Shown here: positions 24,447-32,879 of the stretch, in pieces
Position numbering within the stretch: the stretch's first letter is position 1
Layout of the letters: the number at the start of each line of letters is the position of its first letter
NCBI GenBank assembly: GCA_003132145.1
Contig: PKWU01000070.1
Location: 1-45,998, forward strand
Reading direction: 5' to 3'
Source: Granulicella sp.
GTDB lineage: Bacteria; Acidobacteriota; Terriglobia; Terriglobales; Acidobacteriaceae
Length of the DNA stretch: 45,998 nucleotides
Notes under the pieces: generated by a model
Told to the model about the DNA's origin: nothing
Databases searched by the model: none
What the model saw: only the letters and a program-made list of their open reading frames with translations
Translations under genes and position numbers: made by a program

Positions 24447-25343
24447 ATGAATCTGCCCGCCAAAGCCGCCGCCCTCCTCGCCCTCGCCCTTGCGGCGCCG
24501 CTGCATCTCGCCGCCGCGCAGGATGCCTCCGGCTTCGGCAAGCTCGACACCGCCCCCCCCACCGGCCTCACCGTCGACCAGATTGTCCAGAAATTCGCCG
24601 CCCGCGAGGCCGAGTTCGCCCAGGCCCGCAACGACTACGTCTTCCGCCAGGCCGTCAAGGTCGACACCCTCGACGAAGACTCCGGCAAGATCGACGGCGA
24701 GTACCAGCAGGTCACCGACATCACCTTCTCCCCCGAAGGCCGCCGCGAGGAGCACGTCGTCTTCGCCCCGCAGAACACCCTCGAGCGCATCATGATGACC
24801 CCCGCCGACTTCGACGAGATCGAACACCGCCTGCCCTTCATCCTCACCACCGGCGACCTGCCCCAGTACGACGTAAAGTACCTCGGCCGCCAGAAGGTCG
24901 ATGAGATCGACACCTACGTCTTCGAGGCCGGCCCGAAGACGCTGGTCAAGAACCACCACTACTTCCAGGGCAAGGTCTGGGTCGATCAGCAGGACCTGCA
25001 GATCGTCCTCATCAACGGCAAGACCGTTCCCCAGGACATGCGCCCCGGCCACGAAGACCTGCAGCCGCCCTTCACCACCTACTACGAGCAGGTCGACGGC
25101 AAGTACTGGTTTCCCACCTATACCAAGGCCGAGGGAGAGCTGCACTTCGCCGCGCAGAACGGCGCGCTCAGCGAGGACGTCCACATCCGTTCAACCGTGC
25201 GATACACCGACTACAAGCGGTTCCGCGCCACCAGCCGCATTATCTACAACGGCCAGGACATCACCAACAACAAGGACTCTGACGATCAGAAGCAAAAACA
25301 GAACACCGGCCAGCCGCCGGCTCCCGCCGCGCCGCCAAAGTGA
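24447..25343 (+). CDS. Secreted protein, outer-membrane-lipoprotein-sorting (LolA/LolB)-like
   Basis: 298 aa. Signal peptide at residues 1-25 (LALALAAPLHLAAAQ). The rest is beta-rich: YVFRQAVKVDTLDE, YDVKYLGRQKVDEIDTYVFE, FQGKVWVDQQDLQIVLINGK, resembling the curved-sheet fold of LolA-type periplasmic proteins, in which a lipid or lipoprotein is held. The tail is Gln/Pro/Ala rich. SD GGAG ten bases before ATG 24447. Genes of this type are frequent and uncharacterised in Acidobacteria; the fold is an inference from pattern, the role unknown. Confidence 0.65.
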   Translation: MNLPAKAAALLALALAAPLHLAAAQDASGFGKLDTAPPTGLTVDQIVQKFAAREAEFAQARNDYVFRQAVKVDTLDEDSGKIDGEYQQVTDITFSPEGRREEHVVFAPQNTLERIMMTPADFDEIEHRLPFILTTGDLPQYDVKYLGRQKVDEIDTYVFEAGPKTLVKNHHYFQGKVWVDQQDLQIVLINGKTVPQDMRPGHEDLQPPFTTYYEQVDGKYWFPTYTKAEGELHFAAQNGALSEDVHIRSTVRYTDYKRFRATSRIIYNGQDITNNKDSDDQKQKQNTGQPPAPAAPPK

Positions 25344-25361
25344 AACGGACAGATGCGCGCG

Positions 25362-26036
25362 TCACGCGACGAACTGCAACTCCGGCTGGGATTCAAAGTA
25401 GAGATAGCGCCTCCAGCTTGGGTCCGCCGATCCGATCATGCGCATGATATGGCGCGACGTATGCAGGCTGAACTGCCGCGGCTCGCGTTGTAACGTCATC
25501 TCGGTCAGCTCGTGCAGCAACTGATTCCCCTTGCGCCGATTGCACTCGTGGCAGCAGGCGACCAGGTTCTCCCAGGTCGAAAGCCCGCCCCGCGAGCGTG
25601 GGACCACATGGTCGAGCGTCAGTTCGCCGGCGGTCAGCACGATGCCGCAGTACTGGCAGGCGTTGCGATCGCGCAGCAGGATGTTCTTGCGCGAGAGCGC
25701 GCGCGTCTGGTGCGGGATCCTGCGGTATTCGAGCAGCCGGATCACGCTCGGCATGGCCACACTCATGCGCGCTGCGTGCAGCACCGCGCCCTGTTCCTCC
25801 TCGGTGCGCGCGACGCCCTTCAGCACCAGAACCAGCGCGCGCCGTGCGCCGCAGATGTTGATCGGCTCGTAGGAGGCGTTCAGCACCAGCACGGGAGTCT
25901 GCATCGCCGGCTGGCGAAAGACGCCGATGCGGACATCGAGCTCCGTGGTCAGCCGCGGCGAGCCGTGTCCGCTCGCGTGCCGACTCCCGCTCACCCGCTG
26001 CTTCCGCACCTTCAACGAACCGTGAGACGCTTGCAT
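25362..26036 (-). CDS. HNH endonuclease
   Basis: 224 aa. ATG 26036 has GGAGG nine bases upstream, so the longer N-terminus is used. From about residue 44 it reads PVLVLNASYEPINICGARRA, the usual opening of a widespread HNH family of chromosomal genes. The nuclease core is ACQYCG, LTLDHVVPRSRGG, TWENLVACCHECNRRKGN with the zinc Cys pairs and catalytic His. It follows, convergently, the secreted protein gene. Widely conserved members have no settled role; this one does not look like part of a mobile element. Confidence 0.88.
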   Translation of the reverse strand: MQASHGSLKVRKQRVSGSRHASGHGSPRLTTELDVRIGVFRQPAMQTPVLVLNASYEPINICGARRALVLVLKGVARTEEEQGAVLHAARMSVAMPSVIRLLEYRRIPHQTRALSRKNILLRDRNACQYCGIVLTAGELTLDHVVPRSRGGLSTWENLVACCHECNRRKGNQLLHELTEMTLQREPRQFSLHTSRHIMRMIGSADPSWRRYLYFESQPELQFVA

Positions 26037-26134
26037 TGCTCAGACCCTCCGCTTCCAATCCTCATCCGAATACGCTGCATTGATGCCGTTGAACACTCAA
26101 GACCGCTGAACTCACTTGCCCATTCGCGCTGCCT

Positions 26135-27031
26135 CTATCCGAATCCCTGCGGAGAGTGCGACCGAGTTTCGTCCCACATGGCAACCGGAATGCGCGGGGT
26201 CTGTGCGCGGGCCAGCGTGGCGACCCAGACCTTGCCTGCCCCGGCCCGGCGCAGCGCTCGCGAACACTCGCGAGCGGTCGCGCCTGTGGTGTAGATATCG
26301 TCGATCAGAAGCACCTCGCATCCGGGCCGAATGGAGTTCCGATTCACCGCAAAGGCGCCCTTGACGTTCCAGTAGCGGCTGGTCGGGTTGAGCGCAAACT
26401 GGCTTCGCGTGTCGCGGCGGCGACGAAGGATTTCGGACTGTAGACGAAGGCGCCAGTCAGGACGCGTCCGATGCAGCTCGGCCAGAGCGACTTTGGCCAG
26501 CAGTTCGGACTGGTTGTAGCCGCGCTGGCGCAGCTTGCTCGGGAACAATGGCACCGGAACGACAATCAGCTCCTGAGCAGTCTCGGCCTGAGCGGTCTCG
26601 GCTTTGATCGACAGGATTGCCGCGGCCAGCATTGGGCCAAGCAGCTTGGCAACACCACCCATCCGCTCATACTTGAGCAGGTGAATCATCTCGCGCAGCT
26701 CTTTCCGGTAGACAGCGTACGCAACGGCGCGCTCGAACTTCGGTGGGTCGGTGCGGCAGCCGTCGCACAGCAGACCTTCGTCCATGAACTGGCTGGCGAA
26801 GCGAGCGCTCTCCATGTCGATATCGAGAGCCTCGCTACATATGCGGCACATGGCCAGAGTTTGCGGCGGTACAGAAGTCCGGCAGTTGTCGCAGATGGGA
26901 AGGATTGTGGAACGCAGCAGCGGACCGTTGCACACGCGGCAGTCCGAGGGAAATGCTGTCGTAACCAGATCGTCGAGAACAGAACGAAACGCCGCGGTTG
27001 CGCGGCCAGCCAGACGTTGCAGCAGGCGCAT
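26135..27031 (-). CDS. ComF family protein (phosphoribosyltransferase fold)
   Basis: 298 aa from ATG 27031; the frame is open up to GTG 27214 but those residues look unlike the family. N-terminal double zinc ribbon (CRVCNGPLL, CDNC, CRICSEAL, CDGC) and a C-terminal PRTase domain with VPVPLFPSKLRQRGYNQSE and the PRPP loop VLLIDDIYTTGATARE. ComF is required for DNA uptake in natural transformation in some bacteria and is related to replication-fork DNA handling in others. KAETAQAETAQE is a small internal repeat. Conserved part ends in ARAQTPR; the last residues are variable. Confidence 0.88.
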   Translation of the reverse strand: MRLLQRLAGRATAAFRSVLDDLVTTAFPSDCRVCNGPLLRSTILPICDNCRTSVPPQTLAMCRICSEALDIDMESARFASQFMDEGLLCDGCRTDPPKFERAVAYAVYRKELREMIHLLKYERMGGVAKLLGPMLAAAILSIKAETAQAETAQELIVVPVPLFPSKLRQRGYNQSELLAKVALAELHRTRPDWRLRLQSEILRRRRDTRSQFALNPTSRYWNVKGAFAVNRNSIRPGCEVLLIDDIYTTGATARECSRALRRAGAGKVWVATLARAQTPRIPVAMWDETRSHSPQGFG

Positions 27032-27320
27032 TCGCGCGCGAACATCGTCCGAACCGGCGTTTAAACCTGACGGCGCGCCGGAAGAAACATGGAGCGTACT
27101 CTCATTCAGACATTCGCTGAAGATGCACCTCGCTCGCACGGCGCTCCAGGCCGCTTGGGCCGCGCCGATGGTCGAAGTATAAATCCTGGCGGCTCGATTC
27201 GCCAACAGGAACACCTATTCGCGTCTATGCCAAAGCTCTAGACCGCGCGAAAGTCCGCTGCCGCTGATACACTCCCATCGAAGCCTGTAACGCTGCTATT
27301 CCGCGGGAGATTTCAATCAC

Positions 27321-29633
27321 ATGGCCGCATCGACACCCATTAAGCCGGTCTTCAAACCCTTTGTTCCCGCAACCGAAACACGACCGGAGTTGACGGCGAG
27401 AGCGCTCATTCTGGGCGCGGTCTTCGGCGTGCTCTTCGGCGCGGTGACGGTTTACGTCGGGCTGCGCGCAGGGCTAACGGTTGCGGCCAGCATTCCCATC
27501 TCGGTGCTGTCGATCTCCATCCTGCGGGCCTTCGGTCGCGCCAGCATTCTGGAGAACAACATTGTGCAGACGACGGGCAACGCGGGCCAGTCCATCGCTT
27601 CGGGAGTCATCTTCACCCTGCCCGCGCTGATCTTCCTCGGCTTCGATCTGGAGGCGAGCCGCATCTTTGCGCTCGCGCTCTTTGGCGGATGGCTCGGCGT
27701 GCTGTTCATGATTCCGCTGCGCCGGCAGCTCATTGTCGAGGAGCATGGAACGCTGATCTATCCCGAAGGCACGGCCTGCGCCGACGTTCTGATCGCAGGC
27801 GAGCGCGGCGGCAGCTTCGCCTCGCGCGTCTTTCTCGGTCTCGGACTTGGTGGCGTCTACACGCTCTTCCAGAACGACGGTCTCTTCGGCCTGTGGCCCG
27901 ACACGCCGAAGTACGATCCCGACCTCGGCGCGCAGCACCTGCTCAAAGGTGCCTCCATCCGTGCCGACTGTACAGCGGAGTATCTCGGCGTTGGCTACAT
28001 CATCGGAGCGCGCGTGGCGGCGATCATGCTGGCTGGCGGCATCTTCTCCTGGCTGGTGCTGATGCCCGCGATCTACTTCTTCGGTTCGCACCTCTCCGGC
28101 CCGCTTTATCCCGGAACCGTCCCGGTGAAAGACATGTTGCCCTCCGATCTTTGGCGAACCTACGTTCGGCCGATGGGCGCGGGCGCGGTTGCGGCGGCGG
28201 GACTCATCACGCTGGTCCGCACATTGCCGACGATCGTCAGTGCGCTGACGCAGGGCCTGAAGAAGGGCAGCGCAAAGCTGGCCGCGGCGCGGCCTTCGCG
28301 CACGGAGCACGACTTGCCTCCGATTGTCGTCTTCGGCGGCAGCGGCTTGCTGATCGTGCTGATGTTCCTCTTCCTCCAGTTCAAGCCGGTCCCAGGCGCG
28401 TACGTCGGGCCGCTGGCGAACCTCGCCGCGGCGCTGCTGATAGTCGTCTTCGGCTTCCTCTTCGTCACGGTCTCGGCGCGAATCGTCGGCATCGTCGGCT
28501 CGTCGGCGTCTCCCGTCTCCGGCATGACCATTGCCACGCTGATGGCCACCGCAGCCATCTTTCTGGTGAAGGGATGGACCGCGCCGGCGTTTGGCGCGCT
28601 CGCCATCACCATCGGCGGAGTGGTGTGCATCGCGGCGTCGAACGCGGGCGATACCAGCCAGGACCTGAAGACCGGCTACCTGATCGGCGCGACACCGTGG
28701 AAGCAGCAACTGGCGCTGATGATCGGCGTCATCGTCTGCATCTTCTCCATCGGCGCCACGCTGAACGCGATGAACCGCGGTCTGGAGCAGTTCCAGCGGA
28801 TGCCGAAGCCGGTCGCGCTCTCGCTCGCGCAGCTTCCCGACGGCGTGCAGAACAAAGGCTATTTCAACCGTGACAGCGTCTCGCTCAGCTCGCACAACGC
28901 GGACGACCACGCCAAGGAACAGCTTGGCGGAACGCGGCAGTACATCCTGCTCAACGCCATCGGCTCGAATACGCTGGACGACGGCAAGTACCTCTACAAC
29001 CCCGCCACCGGGCAGATCGAGGTGCAGTGGATCCAGGGCATCGGCAGCGAGCGGGCGGCCGCGCCGCAGGGACGCCTGATGGCGACCGTCATCAACGGTA
29101 TCCTCTCGCGCAAGCTGCCGTGGACGCTGGTTCTGCTCGGCGTGGCGCTGGTGATCGTCGTCGAGCTGCTGGGCGTTCGTTCGCTGACCTTCGCGGTCGG
29201 CGCTTATCTCTCCATCGCTACGACGCTGGCGATCTTCGTCGGCGGCGTGATGCGCTGGATGGTCGATCGCGCGATGATCCAGCATCGCGAGCGAGCACGC
29301 GTAGAAGCCAATCCCGACGTCATCGATCCCGAAACCGGTTTCCCCATTCCCGGCAGCGTAACTCCCGACCTCGACAGCGAGAGCGAGATCTCGCCGGGCA
29401 GCCTGTACGCGTCGGGGTTGATCGCGGCGGGCGGAATCGTCGGGCTGCTGGGCGTCTGCGCGCGGCTGCTGGAGGGACTCTCCGAACAGCACGGAGGACA
29501 CTGGCAACTCTTCCGCTTCAGCGATCAAAATCCGCTGCACCACGACTGGGTGAGCGTGGTCATGTTCGCTCTGCTCGCGTTCAGCCTGTACTACTTCGCG
29601 CGCAAGCCGCTGGGCGAACAGAAGCAGGGGTGA
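27321..29633 (+). CDS. OPT family oligopeptide transporter
   Basis: 770 aa, about 14-16 hydrophobic segments. Family marks: LTARALILGAVFGVLFGAVT, YVGLRAGLTVAASIPISVL, NNIVQTTGNAGQSIASGVIF and YPEGTACADVLIAGE. Imports small peptides or metal chelates across the inner membrane by proton coupling. An extra hydrophilic stretch of about 90 residues (residues 505-595, including NADDHAKEQLGGTRQY) lies between membrane segments and makes it longer than most bacterial OPT proteins. GGGAG upstream of ATG 27321. Stands alone; the next gene is 760 nt away. Confidence 0.92.
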   Translation: MAASTPIKPVFKPFVPATETRPELTARALILGAVFGVLFGAVTVYVGLRAGLTVAASIPISVLSISILRAFGRASILENNIVQTTGNAGQSIASGVIFTLPALIFLGFDLEASRIFALALFGGWLGVLFMIPLRRQLIVEEHGTLIYPEGTACADVLIAGERGGSFASRVFLGLGLGGVYTLFQNDGLFGLWPDTPKYDPDLGAQHLLKGASIRADCTAEYLGVGYIIGARVAAIMLAGGIFSWLVLMPAIYFFGSHLSGPLYPGTVPVKDMLPSDLWRTYVRPMGAGAVAAAGLITLVRTLPTIVSALTQGLKKGSAKLAAARPSRTEHDLPPIVVFGGSGLLIVLMFLFLQFKPVPGAYVGPLANLAAALLIVVFGFLFVTVSARIVGIVGSSASPVSGMTIATLMATAAIFLVKGWTAPAFGALAITIGGVVCIAASNAGDTSQDLKTGYLIGATPWKQQLALMIGVIVCIFSIGATLNAMNRGLEQFQRMPKPVALSLAQLPDGVQNKGYFNRDSVSLSSHNADDHAKEQLGGTRQYILLNAIGSNTLDDGKYLYNPATGQIEVQWIQGIGSERAAAPQGRLMATVINGILSRKLPWTLVLLGVALVIVVELLGVRSLTFAVGAYLSIATTLAIFVGGVMRWMVDRAMIQHRERARVEANPDVIDPETGFPIPGSVTPDLDSESEISPGSLYASGLIAAGGIVGLLGVCARLLEGLSEQHGGHWQLFRFSDQNPLHHDWVSVVMFALLAFSLYYFARKPLGEQKQG

Positions 29634-29700
29634 GTGCCAGGCCGAAGAGCGACTCAGGAGAATATCGTCGATTGTTCGCCGTCTGTTCGTTGTTTTTTCG

Positions 29701-29725
29701 CCCCTCCCCCCTCCCCCCTGGGGGT
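29701..29725. other. C-tract: CCCCTCCCCCCTCCCCCCTG
   Basis: Three to four runs of C followed by GGGGG, so the complementary strand could form a G-quadruplex and the end a short hairpin. It lies about 70 nt after the OPT gene. A related TGGGGGGGTACC occurs at 24379-24391. Confidence 0.5.
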
Positions 29726-29930
29726 ACTCTGGGCGTAAGTTGAATGGAATCATTCGATTGCGCGGGGTACTGGACGGCAAAGTATTCATTTCTGACAGGT
29801 TATAGATAAAGTATTCTAAACATTCGGGTTATGGGTGAGATTGAGGTTTGGTGGGTTGAGTTTGTAAGGTCTTCATTCTATTTGACTTTCTGATAATGCG
29901 TTGATTCGCAACGGTTTGCGGTAGTGCGTT

Positions 29931-30101
29931 AAATGAGAAGGCCCGGCGTGTTGGCCGGGTCTGTTGGTTACCTACTGCTTTAATTATACGCGTTCGAGCA
30001 TAACTACTATGCCAACTATTTTTCGGAGGCATGTGGTTGATGGGGTGGGAGTTATGGGGATTTTTGAGCGTCGAGGGGCTTGACAAGGGGATTTGCTTGG
30101 G
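29931..30101 (-). ncRNA. Repeated element, copy 2: candidate small non-coding RNA or mobile regulatory unit
   Basis: Minus-strand copy of the element at 24139-24318. It keeps AATAGTTGGCATAGTAG, TATGCTC, GCGTATAATTAAA and the hairpin GACCCGGC/GCCGGGCC (loop CAACAC) then TTCTCATTT. The stretch between TATAAT and the hairpin differs in length by five bases from copy 1. No gene lies downstream on the minus strand, so here it cannot be a leader for an adjacent gene. Confidence 0.55.
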
Positions 30102-30120
30102 ATTTTGCGGGGGGTCGAAT

Positions 30121-30157
30121 CCCACCCATCGCAAAGTACGCGATGGATGGGGCACCC
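30121..30157. repeat. Family B palindromic repeat
   Basis: CCCACCCATCGC (30121-30132), loop AAAGTAC, GCGATGGATGGG (30140-30151), then GGCACC; the reverse orientation of the DUF429 copy. Confidence 0.85.
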
Positions 30158-30164
30158 GATGAGA

Positions 30165-30210
30165 CCCCACCTTAGCCGCGATGAGACTGCGGCGAAGATG
30201 GGGCACCCGG
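30165..30210. repeat. Family B palindromic repeat, second in tandem
   Basis: CCCCACCTTAGCCGC, loop GATGAGACT, GCGGCGAAGATGGGG then CACCC. Same layout as 36254-36297. Confidence 0.75.
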
Positions 30211-30225
30211 CAACGGCAAGGTCCA

Positions 30226-30258
30226 ATACGGAGATTCTGGCTACGCCAGAATGACGAC
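30226..30258. repeat. Family E palindromic repeat
   Basis: TACGGAGA then hairpin TTCTGGC-TAC-GCCAGAA (30235-30251) then TGACGA. The same unit, with a longer stem, is inside the M1 gene at 45344. Confidence 0.8.
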
Positions 30259-30356
30259 TCGTGGGGGGGTGTGCCAGAAGGACGACGCGTGGAGGACTGC
30301 GCTCGGGATGACGACGCGGAGGGGAGGGAGAGGAGGAGGAAGTACGGAAATAATCG

Positions 30357-30385
30357 TTGACATACGACGATTGTCGTACTAATGT
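30357..30385 (+). promoter_or_regulatory. blaI promoter with BlaI-type operator between -35 and -10
   Basis: -35 TTGACA (30357-30362), 17-base spacer, -10 TAATGT (30380-30385). The spacer starts with the inverted repeat TACGAC-GATT-GTCGTA (30363-30378), the form of BlaI/MecI/CopY boxes, so the repressor would block RNA polymerase and autoregulate. Transcription should start at about 30391-30393, at or next to the ATG at 30392, so the mRNA may be leaderless. Confidence 0.8.
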
Positions 30386-30391
30386 GTCTGC

Positions 30392-30793
30392 ATGATGAGA
30401 CGACGAGTTAAAACCCGCGATGCGATGCAGCTACCGACCGAGGCCGAGTTGGAGATTCTGAACATTCTTTGGGCGCTGGGACCGAGCACGGTGCGCGACG
30501 TGCATACAGCGAGCGAAAAGGAGACCGGGTACACCACGGTGCTGAAACAGATGCAGGTGATGGCGGAGAAGGGCTTGCTGGCGCGCAGCGAGCAGTTCCG
30601 GTCGCATGTGTACGAGGCGCGGATTGCGAAGGAGCAGACGCAGCGGCAGTTGGCGCGGAACCTGGTGCGGCGGGCCTTCGATGGGTCGGCGAAGGAACTG
30701 GTGCTGGGCGCGCTCTCGTCGCAGAAGGTGACGGCGAAGGAGCTGGCGGAGATTCGCGGGATTCTGGATGAGTACGAGAGGGGGTCGCGATGA
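30392..30793 (+). CDS. blaI: BlaI/MecI/CopY-family transcriptional repressor
   Basis: 133 aa winged-helix repressor. PTEAELEILNILWALGPSTV opens the family domain, then VRDVHTASEKETGYTTVLKQ as the recognition helix region, with a C-terminal dimer part. It normally dimerises on palindromic boxes and is destroyed after its M56 partner senses a signal; a fitting box lies in its own promoter. Overlaps the M56 gene by four nt (ATGA). The start at 30392 is favoured by the promoter position; Met at 30425 (MQLPTEAEL) is an alternative. The gene symbol means family membership, not proof of beta-lactam sensing. Confidence 0.92.
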   Translation: MMRRRVKTRDAMQLPTEAELEILNILWALGPSTVRDVHTASEKETGYTTVLKQMQVMAEKGLLARSEQFRSHVYEARIAKEQTQRQLARNLVRRAFDGSAKELVLGALSSQKVTAKELAEIRGILDEYERGSR

Positions 30794-32841
30794 CAACGCT
30801 GATTGAAATCTGCGGGCTGCCGCTGGTCCATGCGCTGGGCTGGACGCTGCTTCATCTGTGCTGGCAGGGGGCGGGGGTCGCGGTCGGGCTGTGGTGCGTG
30901 CTGAAAGTGCTGGACGGGCGGTCGTCGCGAGCGCGCTATGCAGCTTCGTGCCTGGCGCTGGGGCTGATGATTGCGCTGCCACTGGCGACCTTTGCGCACC
31001 TTGCATCGGTCGAGTACCGGCTGCGGGCCGCGCTGGACGGCCCGGTGGCGATCGATCCGGGGATGACACTGCTGGTTGGGGCGGGGGAGCTGACCGCGCC
31101 ATGGCCGATGCGGATTGCCGTGGCACTAGACCACGCGCTGCCGTGGGTGCTGGTGGCGTGGTTTGCGGGAGTGATCTTCTTTGTGGGCCGGTTGAACGTG
31201 GGGCTGATGGTTGCGCGCAGTATGCGGTCGGTGGCGACGACGGCAGCGCCAACTGAGTTGCAGCAGGCGTTCGATGCGCTGCGGCGGCGGCTTGGCGTAG
31301 AGCGCGTGGTGCGGCTGATGCACTCGGCGCTGGTGGAGGCGCCGACGGTGATTGGCTGGCTGCGGCCTGTGGTGCTGGTTCCGGCAAGCTGCCTGACGGG
31401 GCTCTCGACGATGCAGATCGAGGCGGTCCTGGCGCATGAGCTGGCGCACATCCGGCGGCACGACTATCTGGTGAGCGTGTTGCAGTCGGTGATTGAGACA
31501 CTGCTGTTCTACCACCCCGCGGTGTGGTGGGTGTCCAAACAGGTGCGGCGCGAGCGAGAGTGCTGCTGCGACGAGCTTGCGGTTGCCGTGGGCGGCGATC
31601 GGCTGGCGTACGCGCGGGCGTTGTCGCTGCTGGAAGAGCGGCGGTCGTTTAACCCGGAGTTTGTGCTGGGAGCGAATGGCGGGGTGCTGACGATGCGAAT
31701 TAAAAGGCTACTTGGACGTACGGAGGCTTCGGCTGCTTCTCAACTGGTATCGATTGCGCTTCTGGCCGCGCTTGTTCTGGCAGTCGGAGCGGCTTCCTAC
31801 AAGCTTGCCCACGCTCAGAATGTCACGGCTCAGACCAACTCCTCTGCTTCCAGCACCGCCCAGGTCACCGTGGAGCCTGATGCGAGGCAGAGCGCTGCAG
31901 TGAGTGCCGCGATAGGGCCCGCGAATGGGCCTCCTCCATCGCTCTCGACAGCCGGGCAGCAGACAACTTCGGACACAGAACGACAGATTGAGAGCGCGCA
32001 GTGGCAATTGCAGAACGCGCAAGAGAAGCTGAATAGCGAGCAGTTCAAGAAGCAGATTGAGGACGCGCAACGGTGGTTGCAGAATGCGCAAGCGAAGCCG
32101 AATAGCCCTGAGTTCAAAAAGCAGATTGCTCAACTCTTAGCGCAGAACGCTGCGGCTGGCCAGGAACCGGGCGCGCCTCCCAAGCCGGTTGCGCCACCCG
32201 TGCCAATGGCTCCGGGCGGGCCGGTGCGGTTATCCAGTGGGGTGGTGGAGGGGATGATCCTATTGAAGGCCATGCCGGTGTATCCGGCGGAGGCGAAGGC
32301 GGCTGGGGTACAAGGGGCAGTGGTGTTGCACGCAATTATTTCGAAGACGGGGACGGTGGAGAGTGTAGAGGTGGTCAGCGGGCCGGAGGAGCTGCGGGAT
32401 AGCGCACGCGATGCGGTGAGGCAGTGGACGTACAAGCCGTATCTGCTGAATGGCGAGCCGGTGGAGGTGGAGACAAGCATTACGGTGAACTACACGCTGG
32501 CCGATTCGGTGGTCGTGGGGCAGAGCCCGGCGGCCGGTAAGGCGGTCGACGGAGTAAGGCAGGTTGGCGGTAACGTTACGGCACCAATTCCGATCTACCA
32601 GCCGGAGCCGGAGTTCTCGGCCGAGGCGAAGAAGTCGAAGTTCATGGGGGTGGTGACCGTCAGCATCATCGTAGATAAGAAAGGGCGGCCGCAGAATGTG
32701 CATGTGACGAAGGGAGTGGGGCACGGGCTGGACGAGAAGGCGGTGGAGGCGGTCAAGAAATACCGGTTCATTCCCGCAAAGGAGAACGGCAAACCGGTCG
32801 CGGTGGGGATGAACGTCGAGGTGAACTTCGAGATCTTCTAG
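30790..32841 (+). CDS. M56 (BlaR1-type) membrane metallopeptidase with two TonB C-terminal domains
   Basis: 683 aa. N-terminal four or so membrane segments; peptidase motif LAHELAHIRRHDY (H-E-x-x-H), with RRERECCCDELAV as the partner acidic motif. Another membrane segment about residues 318-335, then a Gln/Asn-rich helical stretch with a repeated QWQLQNAQEKLNSEQFKKQI-like unit, and two TonB-C domains (about 490-570 and 595-683: YPAEAKAAGVQGAVVLHAII, FMGVVTVSIIVDKKGRPQNV). BlaR1 proteins cut BlaI on sensing; here the sensor is not a penicillin-binding domain but TonB-like modules, so the signal is probably different. Co-transcribed with blaI. Confidence 0.88.
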   Translation: MTTLIEICGLPLVHALGWTLLHLCWQGAGVAVGLWCVLKVLDGRSSRARYAASCLALGLMIALPLATFAHLASVEYRLRAALDGPVAIDPGMTLLVGAGELTAPWPMRIAVALDHALPWVLVAWFAGVIFFVGRLNVGLMVARSMRSVATTAAPTELQQAFDALRRRLGVERVVRLMHSALVEAPTVIGWLRPVVLVPASCLTGLSTMQIEAVLAHELAHIRRHDYLVSVLQSVIETLLFYHPAVWWVSKQVRRERECCCDELAVAVGGDRLAYARALSLLEERRSFNPEFVLGANGGVLTMRIKRLLGRTEASAASQLVSIALLAALVLAVGAASYKLAHAQNVTAQTNSSASSTAQVTVEPDARQSAAVSAAIGPANGPPPSLSTAGQQTTSDTERQIESAQWQLQNAQEKLNSEQFKKQIEDAQRWLQNAQAKPNSPEFKKQIAQLLAQNAAAGQEPGAPPKPVAPPVPMAPGGPVRLSSGVVEGMILLKAMPVYPAEAKAAGVQGAVVLHAIISKTGTVESVEVVSGPEELRDSARDAVRQWTYKPYLLNGEPVEVETSITVNYTLADSVVVGQSPAAGKAVDGVRQVGGNVTAPIPIYQPEPEFSAEAKKSKFMGVVTVSIIVDKKGRPQNVHVTKGVGHGLDEKAVEAVKKYRFIPAKENGKPVAVGMNVEVNFEIF

Positions 32842-32879
32842 GGCTGCCGACTGGGGGTGACGCCGGACAAATTCTATAC

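Noticed and set aside
27474..29789. 771-aa minus-strand reading frame
   Set aside because: Antisense of the OPT transporter; low-complexity Arg/Asp/Gln composition typical of a shadow frame in GC-rich DNA.
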